DNA of 64,000 nucleotides from Okapia johnstoni (lineage: Eukaryota > Chordata > Mammalia > Artiodactyla > Giraffidae). Below are positions 34,518 through 45,185 of this stretch, one piece after another (the first letter of the stretch is position 1; each line of letters begins with the position of its first letter). Position numbers and translations under genes: made by a program. The notes beneath the pieces were generated by a model that saw only the letters and a program-made list of their open reading frames with translations, was not told the origin of the DNA and searched no databases. The stretch covers positions 80,971,001 through 81,035,000 of the forward strand of contig CM044313.1 of NCBI GenBank assembly GCA_024291935.2, given 5' to 3'.

Positions 34518-35360
34518 AAAGGGTTTTTTTTTTTTTTAAAACGACTTTTTGAGGGTGTCTGTGCTTTTGTAGATTTTCTAACTGAGAGAAAACAATGCCA
34601 GGGCCTCGGGCATGGATGGGGGTGTTGGCCTGGAGCTTGGGGTGCCTGGCCTGGGCCCGGGTAGCAGCAGGTCACTGATGTGCAGGCTGCACTCCCACAG
34701 CCTTGGAGACGCCCCCCTTGAAGCTGAACCCTCCTATCCTCCTCAGAGCCTGTGCATTCATGGCTGCGTAGGTCTCGGGGCTTCGTGCTCTGCGCTCCGC
34801 CTGCTGCTTTCCCGAGGACCGCAGGAGTCCATCTCAGCTGGCTCCCCCAGGGCTGGCCTCTTCAGGGTGCGCTCCAGCGGCTGCGCAGGGTGGGAGGCTG
34901 TGTCCTTCAGTCCGCAGTGCGGGTTCCTGTAGATCCTGGGCCCCTGACAGACATCTGGGGGTTGTCCTAACCTGAGCCGTGCTGCTGCACCTTCATTTCG
35001 ATTTCCAGGGCAAAGAGCTGCTTGGCCTGGTAGATGGGGGGTTGGGAGTGGGGAGCCCAGGAAGCCAGCAGGGCTCCCTCTTCCGCGTTCCCTCCTGCGT
35101 GCACTCCTGGAGGCAGGTTATCCCAGAGGCTGACATGAAGCCCACGAGGTTGACCAGATGCTGCTTCTCGAAGGTGATGTACCACTGTCTATTCATGGGG
35201 TGCAGCTAAGGTGCAAGCGTGTCCATGGGCAGGCAGAGCATATTCAGGACAACGGCTTGCTTGGGGTGGATGGGAAGATGCTGGACATCAGCATCAGATC
35301 CCTTCTGATAACACAAGGAGGATGAGCATGAAGGTGAAGAGAAGTGTGAGGTTAGGATTC
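34518..35360 (-). pseudogene. Candidate processed pseudogene, parent gene unidentified
   Basis: This is a GC-richer island than its surroundings, with protein-like - strand reading in at least two frames. The frame at 35196-34993 reads MNRQWYITFEKQHLVNLVGF, and the neighbouring frame carries IYQAKQLFALEIEMKVQQHG near 35030-34967. A frame switch between the two and later in-frame stops suggest decay. At the low-coordinate end a T-run of about 15 (34524-34538) is a poly-A tail on the - strand, as expected for a retrocopy. I see no introns, no clear AATAAA before the tail, and no convincing target duplication. I do not recognise the parent. It could instead be a chance open region. Confidence 0.3.
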
Positions 35361-35819
35361 AGAAAGTAAAGGGAGCTCTAGCAGTGTCCTGAGCCTCTGA
35401 ACCCTGGGATATCAGGGTTGTGGATTTCAGGACCTGCCTGAGTAGTCTAGATTTCCCCTTGACAATCCAGGACTGATGTATGAGCCAAGAGATTGTACTG
35501 AAGGCTGGTCGCAGAGATTGAGTGAACATGCCAGGAATGGGCATGCAGGCAGCTCAGCTTAGAAGATGGGGGAGTTTCTAGCCTCATGAATCTTTGCGTT
35601 AAACCACAGGCCTTTGTAGCTGGGGGCCTGAGGCTGATACACAGGCTAGATCAGAAATGGGACAGAGGCTGCATCTGTGGGCTGAAGATCATTCCTACTC
35701 CTGTTGGTAGGCCTTGGGGATACAGGGTCTCAGTGTGGCAAAGGACCAAGGCTGGAGGAAGGCTGCTGCATTCCTAACGTCTAGAGCAGAAAGCTGATAC
35801 TGTGATTGCTAGGACAGTT
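35361..35819. other. Single-copy intronic DNA
   Basis: Nothing recognised. Confidence 0.4.
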
Positions 35820-36320
35820 ACTGTTACCTAGTCCAAGCTCGATCTGCTCGCTGCAGAAGGAGCCAATGAATCCAGGAGACAAAGTGTTAAGGCAAGGAAT
35901 ACAACTTTTTTTGGAAAGTCGGAGGACGGAGAAGATGGCAGACTAATTTCTCAAAATAACCATTCTGTCGCTCTCTGGATGCCAGGTTCTTTTATGGATT
36001 AGAACTGGGGGGAGGTGAGGAAAACAAAGTGAGAAGACCGTTTAATTCTTGCAGCTATCTCTTAGAATGGCAAGCCTCAGACAGGGGTATGTGTTAATTT
36101 CTTTCTTCCTGTAATCTACAGGTGGATGGGTTATGAACAAAGGCAGTTTAGCTTAACAGGCAGAGGGGCAGGATTCTCCGAGGCAGGCCATTATGTATGA
36201 TTATAATAACAAAAGTGTCAAAAAAAAGCAAACAAACAAGGATTAAAGTTAAAGAAACAGATCTAGCATGAAAGGGTCAAAATTGACTCTTCCCTGTAGC
36301 ATTACCAGATGAACCCTACT
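35820..36320 (-). mobile_element. LTR-like endogenous retrovirus remnant (possible solo LTR)
   Basis: The block contains words I associate with antisense bovine ERV LTRs, such as GGAATACAACTTTTTTTGG, GAGAAGATGGCAGACTAAT and GGCAAGCCTCAGACAGGGG. No gag, pol or env frame is near, so if it is an LTR it is solitary. The boundaries are uncertain. Confidence 0.45.
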
Positions 36321-36545
36321 CTAGATGATTTACGGCTTTATTTCATTTAACTTCAACTACAATTGCCTGGAGAATCCCATGGACAGAGGAGTCTGGCAGG
36401 CTACAGTCCATGGGGATGCAAAGAGTTGCCACACACACACAAATCTATGAGGTATTCTCCACTCTACAGAAGAAAAAATTGAGACAAAGATAAGTTAAGG
36501 ATGATGAGTTTTTGCATCTAGTAAGCAGCTGAGAGAACACAGATT
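36321..36545 (+). repeat. MIR interrupted by a short Bov-tA piece
   Basis: MIR-like sequence at 36321-36361 and 36442-36545 (AGGTATTCTCCACTCTACAG) surrounds a Bov-tA 3' fragment (36362-36441, ending in an AC run). Confidence 0.6.
36362..36441 (+). mobile_element. Bov-tA SINE, 5'-truncated
   Basis: Only the 3' part is present: TTGCCTGGAGAATCCCATGG to GCAAAGAGTTGCC plus an (AC)n tail. Confidence 0.88.
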
Positions 36546-37537
36546 GTTGGGTTTCTGATCCTGAGCTCTTAAAATGCCATGTGAACCATGGTCAGTTCAC
36601 AGGTAGGGTGAAGAAACAGAGGCAGGGGAGTAGGTAGGAAACGTGCCAGTTCACAGCTAGTGAGGGGAGAGGAATCTGAACACTGCAGGGGGCCCTAGAG
36701 TCTGAGCATTGTTATGTCTTAAATTAAGCTTTTATAAAGGTGGAGGAGAAGAAAGAAAAAGAATAAAATAGGCTGTGCTAATCTTTTGAGTTCCAGACCT
36801 GGGTCACACTGCTTTTGTAAAGCTTTAGAGAAAATGCATTAATGAACACCTTCCCAGGGCATTTACTCCTTCATCAAAGTTTAGCCTCTTTCTGCAAATA
36901 GTACACACTTAGGTTCTATCCAGGAATGTCAGTGAATGGGGACGTTGGGGGTAGCTTAGAGAATAATCTTTTCATCAAAATACATTTATAAAAATATCTT
37001 TGAATTCTTTGATGCCAAAGCCATCTTTGTTTTGTAGCATCTTTCTCCCCCACAGCTAGTCACTTTATTCGACCCTATTGAAGCACAGAGAATTTTCTTC
37101 TTCCCATTTCATGAAAGTACCAAGCAAAATCCTATGGTGTATTTATAGTAAACATAAAAGGATGGACAAAAGCAGGGGGAGCAGGGCTAAGTTATTATGC
37201 TTTTAGGGCTTGTGTTTCAGTGAAGAACTCCATACAACTTTTTTCAGTGATCAAGATGGTGGAGACAGGGGCAAGGGAGCACAGTATTAGCAGAATTTTT
37301 GAAGTTCCGTGTAGACAAACCTAGGAAGTGAGAAGCTTGACCTCAGTGGGAACCAAGCAAGGATGCCCCTGTCCAGTCTGCTTCCCTTAGCGTGGAGTGC
37401 AGACCTCTGTTCTCTTGATCCTTCCCAGGGTTGGAGCCAGGAGTGCCAGCCACACATCATGGAGGCTGTCTTGGGATTCTCTAAAGAAAGGACTGCGCTT
37501 TGTCTCAGTGTGATTCAGTAATGTGTAGACTTGGAAA
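36546..37537. other. Single-copy intronic DNA
   Basis: About 1 kb without recognised features. Confidence 0.45.
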
Positions 37538-37741
37538 GTGTAAGTCGCTCAGTTGTGTCCAACTCTTTGCAACCCCACAAACTGCAACCCACCAGGCTCT
37601 TCTGTCCATGGGATTCTCCAGGCAAGAATAATGGAGTGGTTTGCCATTCTCTTCTCCAGGGGATCTTCCTGACCCAGTGACTGAACCAGGTCTCCTGCAT
37701 TACGGCAGATTCTTTATCATCTGAGCCACCAGGGATGGCTT
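37538..37741 (-). mobile_element. Bov-tA SINE
   Basis: Antisense, from the GTCGCTCAGTTGTGTCC tail to the GAGCCACCAGGGATGGC head. Confidence 0.91.
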
Positions 37742-37899
37742 GGGAGGGGCACATGCCCATTAGTTCGACTGTCAAACATCTAATGAGAGCAGGCAGCAAA
37801 ATTCTGATCTAAATCATGGTTGGCCTATACCACCCGCATATGGGTTAGTAGATACTTGAAATTTAAAATAAAAGATCTCCGCTAACAAATAGCTCACCC

Positions 37900-38060
37900 T
37901 TCTGACCAGGCTTCAATCTAACTTAATCTTTACTAGAAACCTATAAGATAAATATTATTACCACCTGCCATTTTTAGGTAAAAAAACTGAGGCACAAATG
38001 AGTTTAGTGACTTTTTAAAGGACACACATCAAGGAGATTGAAACAGCTGACCTCCTGTTG
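37900..38060 (+). repeat. MIR fragment
   Basis: CCTATAAGATAAATATTATTACCACC and AAAAACTGAGGCACAAATGA follow the MIR core order. Confidence 0.6.
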
Positions 38061-38146
38061 CTGCGGTCTTAATCTTAGCACTGTTCTGCCTTTTTTTTTT
38101 TTAAATCACAGAAGAGTCAAGTTTGAAAAGACCTGCTTCACTTTAT

Positions 38147-38426
38147 GGGAGAAGGCAATGGCACCCCACTCCAGTACTCTTGCCTGGAAAATGCCATGGA
38201 TGGAGGAGCCTGGTAGGCTACAGTCCATGGGGTCAAAAAGAGTCAGACCCGGCTGAGTGAATTCACTTTCACTTTTCACTTTCACGCATTGGAGAAGGAA
38301 GTGGCAACCCACTCCAGTGTTCTTCCCTGGAGAATCCCAGGGACAGAGGAGCCTGGTGGGCTGCAGTCTATGGGGACACACACAGTTGGACACGATTGAA
38401 GCGACTTAGCAGCAGCAGCAGCAGCA
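38147..38426 (+). mobile_element. BOV-A2 SINE (full dimer) with perfect TSD
   Basis: GAGAAGGCAATGGCACCCC start, dimer linker and (AGC)n end. GCTTCACTTTAT at 38135-38146 recurs exactly at 38427-38438. Confidence 0.95.
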
Positions 38427-38439
38427 GCTTCACTTTATA

Positions 38440-39241
38440 GGTGAGGGAACTGCGGTTGAGGGAGGCTGGACTCAGAGCTGGGGTAGCATCTCAGGTTGAC
38501 ATCAGTTGGTACATCCTGAGCCCATTGTTTTTCAGTTAGAACAAGAGGAAGTTACTTTAACCATGCTATCCTTCCCAACTGTTTTAGTCAATTGTCTGGC
38601 TGAGGGACACATCTTCTCTTAGGAAATGACCTGTATTCTGTGGGGAGCCCCTCTTCTCCCCTTTTCCCTCCTACACACCTCTGTCCCCTCCTTCCCCTGC
38701 AGCCTGCTCTCCTCACCATCTTTCTCCTGCTTCTGCTTCTTCATTTCTTCTCTCTCCTTTCCCCGGTTTCTTCTCCTCCTCTGATACCTTTGTTCTCCAC
38801 AATTCTCTCTGTCTGCCTCCCTTTTCCTGCCTTTTCCTCTGATGCTATCATTTTCTATTTTAAGGTTTTTTTTTTTTCATCCTTTAACTCATTTGAGTCT
38901 GGCTGATCTAAGACTAGTAAACCATGTAATTGACACTGTTCTTGTGACTGAACCTCTTTAGTTCTTTAGACTCTTGAAAGATGACCCCACTGCTTCGTAT
39001 TTTCTAAATTGGTGTAGTCCTTGCTCATCATGGCAGTCCAAATGCCTATATGAATCCACCAGAGTCAATGGGGGAATGTCTATGTAAGCATTTCCATGGT
39101 GATGTTGTGGAGACTAATTAAAATGTGATCATGATGATTTTTACTTTAAGAAAATGAGAGAAATGTTAAGCTGAACTGTAAATATGGATATAATTTAATT
39201 GTGACATTTCAATGTTCTTAGTAAATGATAGTTTTTTTTTT
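38440..39241. other. Single-copy DNA with a long pyrimidine-rich tract
   Basis: 38645-38885 is strongly C/T-biased on the + strand and ends in a T-run. The surrounding DNA is unrecognised. Confidence 0.6.
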
Positions 39242-39253
39242 CTTTTTAATTAT

Positions 39254-39459
39254 GGGCTTCCCTGGTGTCTTGGACAGTAAAAAATCTGCCTCCAATGTAG
39301 GAGACCTGGGTTCGATTTCTGGATCGGGAATATCCCCTGGAGAAGGGAATGGTTACCCACTCCAGTATTCTTGACTGGAGAACCTCATGGACAAAGGAAC
39401 CTGGTGGACTACAGTCCATGGGGTCACAAAGAGTCGGATACGACTGAAATGACTTAACA
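39254..39459 (+). mobile_element. Bov-tA SINE
   Basis: Sense Bov-tA. CTTTTTAATTAT at 39242-39253 and CTTTTTAATCAT at 39460-39471 flank it as a 12-bp target duplication with one change. Confidence 0.94.
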
Positions 39460-39471
39460 CTTTTTAATCAT

Positions 39472-40036
39472 ACGACTGTATACAACTTTTAAACTTTTTA
39501 AGCATAAGTTTTCTGAAAGGCAGGCCTTGCTCAATAGAAAATCTGCTTCTCTGGTTAAAAACTGTAAGTGTGGTTTCTTCCAGTAATTCCTTCTCAGCAG
39601 TGTTCTAGTTGTAGGAAGTGTGTGCTGACAACTCCGTGATTGAATCCAGAGAGTCACTGTCCGCGATCTGTCTCCTTGGCTGTGTTCTGTCACACTCCAC
39701 TCATTCTTTAAAACTTTCACAAGATAATAATACCCTCCAAGGAGCACCAAGCAGAAAAGCATCTGCAGATGCTGGGAGAGGTAGAGGAAATACTCATACC
39801 TGAGCTCAAGAATCCCATTCATCTAGAAACAAAGGCATTCCCTGAAACAAAGGCATTCCCTGCTCTATGGGGTCAGATTCCTATAAGAAATATGCTTTTC
39901 AAGAATTTCCTGGTGGACCCAGGCGGTCCATTGTCAAAGGAATTTATTTGTGTGAGTGTGGTGATCAGAGCTCTTATGATGACTTTTTAAAATATTATTA
40001 TTACATTATATTATTAATACATATTTGGCTTAGTGC
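39472..40036. other. Single-copy intronic DNA
   Basis: Apart from the 18-bp duplication, nothing is recognised. Confidence 0.4.
39826..39861. repeat. Perfect 18-bp tandem duplication
   Basis: GAAACAAAGGCATTCCCT occurs twice back to back (39826-39843 and 39844-39861). Confidence 0.95.
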
Positions 40037-41245
40037 AAAGTAATGTCTCTGCTTTTTAATATGCTATCGAGGTTGGTCATAGCTTTTCTTGCCTTTTAAT
40101 TTCATAGCTGCAGTCACCATCTGCAGTGATTTTGGAGCCCCCTCAAAATAAAGTCTGTCACTGTTTCCATTGTTTCTCCATCTATTTGCCATGAAGTGAT
40201 GGCACCAGATGCCACGATCTTCGTTTTCTGAATTTTGAGTTTTAAGCCAGCTTTTTTACTCTCTTCTTTCACTTTCATTAAGAGGCTCTTAAGTTCTTCT
40301 TCGATTTCTGCCATAAGAGTGGTATCATATGCATATCTGAGGTTATTGATACTACCTCCCAGCAATCTTGATTCCAACTTGTTCTTCATCCAGCCCGGCA
40401 TTTTGCATGATGTGCCCTGAATATAAGTTAAATAAGCAGGGTGACAATATACAACCTTGACATACTCCTTTCCCTATTTGGAACCAGTCTGTTGTTCCAT
40501 GTCCAGTTCTAACTGTTGCTTCTTGACCTGCATACAGATTTCTCAGAAGGCAGGTCAGGTGGTCTGGTATTCCCATCTCTTTCAGAATTTTCCACAGTTT
40601 ACTGTGATCCACACAACAAAGGCTACATCAAAGGCTTTGGCGTAGTCAATGAAGCAGAAGTAGATGTTTTTCTGGAACTCTCCTGCCTTTTTGATGATCC
40701 AGTGGATGTCGGCAATTTGATCTCTGGTTCCTCTGCCTTTTCTAAATCCAGCTTGAACATCTGGAAGTTCACAGTTCACATATTGTTGAAGCCTGGCTTG
40801 GAGAATTTTGAGCATTACATTACTAGCATGTGAGATGAGTGCAATTGTGTGGTAGTTTGAACATTCTTTGGCATTGTCTTTCTTTGGGACTGGAATGAAA
40901 ACTGACCTTTTCCAGTCCTGTGGCCACTGCTGAGTTTTCCAGATTTGCTGGTGTATTGTGTGCAGCACTTTCACAGCATCATCTTTCAGGATTTGAAATA
41001 GCTCAACTGGAATTCCATCACCTCCCCTAGCTTTGTAGTGATGCTTCCTAAGGCCCCCTTGACTTCACATTCCAGGATGTCTGGCTCTAGGTGAGTGATC
41101 ACACCATCGTGATTATCTGGGTCGTGATGATCTTTCTTGGATAGTTCTGTGTATTCTTGCCCACTGGAGAAGGGAATGGAAAACCACTTCAGGATTCTTG
41201 CCTTGAGAACCCAATGAACAGTATGAAAAGGCAAGAAGATATGAC
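40037..41245 (-). mobile_element. BovB LINE, antisense, with inverted 5' segment and missing 3' end
   Basis: 40037-41157 is antisense BovB covering the RT domain: the RYAYD variant of the YADD box at about 40320-40335, and FIDYAKAFD near 40640-40665. The sequence from about 41158 to 41245 is sense BovB from near the 5' part (CACTGGAGAAGGGAATGG to TATGAAAAGGCAAGAAG). The terminal 600 or so bases at the 3' end are absent. Stops and frameshifts are present. Confidence 0.92.
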
Positions 41246-41520
41246 TGATTTCAAGCCATTTTATACTGGTACCACCTGCTTCTTCAGGCTGAGGGGGTGG
41301 TCTTATGGCTGGTGAACAGCCTTCTCCCTCCCAACCAAGCTACAGCAGTCATGGCCCAGTGGTTTCCAGATTTGGTGCTCACATTTGCTGGGCTTTCTCT
41401 GTTGGAGGAATGCGTTGCTACAAGTGAATTTTCGAGAAAATACAAACAGAATCAGGAATATTTGTATCTGTACTGAGCTTCTGAAGCATATACCTTGCAT
41501 TTGGGGCTTAGCATAAATGG
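41246..41520. other. Single-copy intronic DNA
   Basis: Nothing recognised. Confidence 0.4.
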
Positions 41521-41585
41521 CCTAGCTAGACGGTAGGTAGATAGATGGTGGATGATAGGTAGGTGATAGATAGATAGGTAAATGG
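41521..41585. repeat. Imperfect (TAGA/TAGG)n tetranucleotide tract
   Basis: TAGGTAGATAGATGG and similar units run for about 65 bp. Confidence 0.88.
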
Positions 41586-41599
41586 TATTTTCCTCAGTC

Positions 41600-42025
41600 T
41601 GATCATAAATTCTCTACAGGCAGGGGGAAAGTCTCATACTGTTCTCTATTTTCCAATCCTGAGAATGTTGCACAGATTTTCTCCAATCCTCCGTTATCTC
41701 AGTTCTAAAATGGGAATAATAAGACTGATTTTGCAAAATTAGTGTAAGAACTAGAGCTGATCCTTGACAGATCCTTACCTGGCAGTGTAGGTTCTCAGTA
41801 AATGGTGCTAACTTGGGGAAGGGGCTGGCTATTTGTTCTTTCATTTTTCCATAGATGCTGATCATGGACCCCACTGGGGAACCTGAGTCTGTGGAGCTTA
41901 TGGTCCTGAGTGCAAATGACAGAGGCTCTGGAATTAGCCTGGGGTTTCGAACCTGACTCAGCTGCTTTTTAACTGTGCAGTATTGGGAAAGTAACTTCTC
42001 TGAGTCTCATTTTCCTTGTTTGTAA
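41600..42025 (+). repeat. Ancient L2/MIR fragments
   Basis: 41605-41660 resembles an L2 end. 41670-41815 resembles a MIR (CTAAAATGGGAATAATAAGA, ending AGTAAATGGTGCTAAC). 41890-42026 resembles a second MIR (CTCTGAGTCTCATTTTCCTT). Confidence 0.55.
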
Positions 42026-42026
42026 A

Positions 42027-42243
42027 ATTGTTGTTGCTCAGTCACTAAGTTGTGTCCAACCCTTTGAGACCTCATGGACTGCAGCACGCCAGGTTTTCCT
42101 CTCCTTCACCATCTCCTGGAGTTTGCTCAGACTCACGTCTATTGAGTTAGTGATGCCATCTAACCATCTTGTCCTCTGTCGTCCCCTTCTCCTCCTGCCT
42201 TCAGTCTTTCCGAACATCAGGTCTTTTCCAATGAGTCAGAAAG
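42027..42243 (-). mobile_element. BovB/ART2A-type 3' fragment, antisense
   Basis: TTGTTGCTCAGTCACTAAGT to TCTTTTCCAATGAGTCAG; only the last 200 or so bases of the element. Confidence 0.9.
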
Positions 42244-44945
42244 CATTTGTCCTGAATTCAAAACTGTTTCGTACCATTTCTGGGTTACAGAGTGCCAGAG
42301 AGATGGTGGTTGATATTTCTGTTCCACTGATATTACTGTGGCTCATGTTGCCACAAGGGTTGATGACTTTTCTGCTTCTTGTTTTCTTGCCCCCAAGTGC
42401 CACTTTGGTCTTGATTATTCCCCAAAATTTTAGGTGTGTTGGAATCAGTCTGGTCCTCCTCTTTGTACTTGTGACCTAAATATGTGTTTTAGGCAGGCAT
42501 TTGAAAGCTGCATTCTTGGCCAGCGTGTGTCTCACAGTTGGAACACTGTGTCCTCGTCTTCCAAGGATCTGGTGACATCTGTCTTAAATTCCTGTCTGCT
42601 CAGGGAACTTGGGTGAAATGTGTGTGTGTGGGTGTGTGTGTGGTTAGGAGGGGTTGGTGGGCCTTGCCCTCCTGACTCCTGAAGTGGAATTGTGTGGAGA
42701 AGGGCAGGCCCCAGCCCTCTGGAATGCAAGCCCCTGGTTCAGAGGTGGTCATGGGTTCCCGAGTGAGGGCTCAGTCACTCCCTGACACACACCTGGCAGG
42801 CAGCTCAGTGTTAAGGAGGCGCCTTTGCAAGAAAACCGTTCCACTCTCAAGAATGTGAAGAACTTGTTTTAAAAATAACCTTCATTGTTTTTTCTAAATA
42901 TAAAAGTAGCACATCTTATTTAATAGAATATTCACCACATTCATAAAAATACTAAAGAGAAAAGTGAAATCCCCCTCTCATTTTGCCCCTTTTGAGATTA
43001 AGTCCAAAAAGAAAAAAAAAAGCCAATTTGTGTAATGACTTAAGAACTAAAAAAGGAAGTACTGCTCTGTGCCTTGAGGCATACTTGGAACTTTTCAAAG
43101 CAGAGGTTTGTTTTTTTTTTTTTAACAGAAATTGTATTTCCTCTCCTCCCCCATCACGCTCCTACCTTCGTATTCATCCTGATCATTTCACACTGATTTC
43201 CTGTGTGCCTTTATAAAGTGAGGGGGCAGTGACTCACATCTTTTACTTTTATTCCTAGGGACTTATTCACTGCTGTTGTACTCCTGGAATAGCTCCTAAT
43301 AGAGAGAAACAAGTATGTTCCTGAAATCTGTGCTAGTAAGAGGACTGTATAGACTTGAAGATGAAAAAAAAAAAAAGGAAGAAAACAAGTTGCTCCAAAG
43401 GGTGAACAAATAAGCAAGTGGCCTTATTCTCCTTCACTTTTTGATGCAGGTCAGTTTTCAATCTGGTCTCTGCCTCCCACAGTTGTCTCTGATGCATGGG
43501 TGAGAGTCAGACGGAGCGAGCCATATATTTATATTGATTTAAGTGAGGCAAAGTATGGGTTCTATTTAAAAAAGGGGAAATTCAGCTCTTTCGTAAACAG
43601 TTATTCCAAATAAGCAGACATTGAATCATTGTCCCCAAATCCAAACATTTCAAGGGAAGACACCACCACCTCTCCAGTGCTGAGTGGAAATTTTCTTCTT
43701 GCACATATGCCGACCAAGTGGGAGAAATTGTCCACATTACGTATTGTAAAGTTTTTAATGTATAACACATTTGCCTGCATGTCAGTTTAATGGAACTCAA
43801 TTGAAACAAGAAAAGGAAATTCCATTTTGTGATTGTGAAAATTCCAACTACATTGATTATTTTTGGTTTTCAGGCTGTAACTTTAAATAAGTATACAGTG
43901 CCCATGCCTGTAGGTTTGTTTTTTTTTTTCCTCACGAAATGATCATTTATTTATTAGGTCACTCTCTTTGCAAAGCACATCCTCTCTTTTTATGGTGCCA
44001 ATGAGGAAACAGAGGCATGGGAAGCTTCCAGATTTTGATGAAGCTCACAAGAGTCCATGGTACAACTTAGAAATGAATAAAAGATCCCATTTCCTATTTA
44101 ATTACTCTAACCATTGGTCTTTGCACAGACTCCCAGATTTTGCCTTTAGAAAATAAATGGTAGATACTCTTTCTCCTTCTTCCACATGAACCTTTCCAGG
44201 TGATTTTAGCAAGAGGTCATGAATGGTGGTCTTGGTGAGCACCTGAAACCCATGGAAATCACTGCATTCTTCAGAAGGGGAGGGACTATGTTTGGTACCA
44301 CTCCCCTTCAAGGGTCCTGTGATCCCCTTACTTCTGATAGGGAACATGCCCTACCTTGTCAGTCCTGGCAGGACTCTCCCTGGAGATATTTGAGATATTG
44401 GAGATATTTGAGAGGACCTGCTTACCTCGAGCTCCCAGAGTCACCGTGGCTTTGGGTTAGGGTTTTCATCACTGTCTCCGTCACCTGGAGTTGTCATCTT
44501 GGGGCCTGTTCATTTGCCATATTTTGTTTCCTGTGAAGGTCTGTGGGCTAGTAGTTGGGAAAGCAGCCAGAATAAAGAGATGATGGGGGGCCAGATTAAT
44601 TTGCACTTCTCATTCTGTCAGTAATTAAGCTTTACAGGAGATTCAGATGGAGGCAAGCTCTTGGCTTGGTAGTACTATCTCCCATGTGGTCTGGGGGGTG
44701 AGAAGTCATCCAGGTTGAGGACCACTTAGATACAAGATGGAAAGAGGGCACTTCATTTGGAACCAATGATGTGCTTCTTGCTATTAGTTACTTGAGATAC
44801 AATAAGTCAAGGAAAATATTTGCCTTTGCAGCTAGACTACTCTTTGGGCTAATTAGTGAGGAATCTTTCACAAGGGAGCTTGACTTAAGGTCAATGTTTA
44901 TTTTTGCTGGACAGATAAATCATCATTACCGAAGAGGCCGTGGAA
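42244..44945. other. Mostly single-copy intronic DNA
   Basis: 2.7 kb with little recognisable repeat. It holds a GT run at 42618-42642, A/T-runs at 43010-43022, 43111-43123 and 43362-43376, and a short GAGATATTTGAGATATTG tandem near 44380-44412. No open frame shows family features. Confidence 0.5.
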
Positions 44946-44947
44946 CA

Positions 44948-45185
44948 GAGTGGTTTTAGTGATGGATTGTGGAGCCAGAGGGCATGGATGGAATCCCAGT
45001 TCTGTCCCCTTCTCATTGTATGATCTTAGATGCGATAGTCAATCTCCATCTGCCTTGATATATGGGAATGTAAACAGTAGCTATTTTATGGGGTGTGGAT
45101 TCAGTGAGTTAACATATGACATGTGCTTAAAAGAGTGTCTTGAATGTCATAAATATTATCTAATGTTTTCTCTTATTATTATTGC
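44948..45185 (+). repeat. MIR fragment
   Basis: The ordered MIR pattern: TTGTGGAGCCAGAGGGCATG, TCATTGTATGATCTTAG, ATATGGGAATGTAAACAGTA, GTGAGTTAACATATGAC. Confidence 0.65.

Noticed and set aside
38640..38906. 88-codon Leu/Ser/Phe-rich frame resembling a membrane protein
   Set aside because: It is a translation of a long pyrimidine tract, which gives such residues by composition alone.
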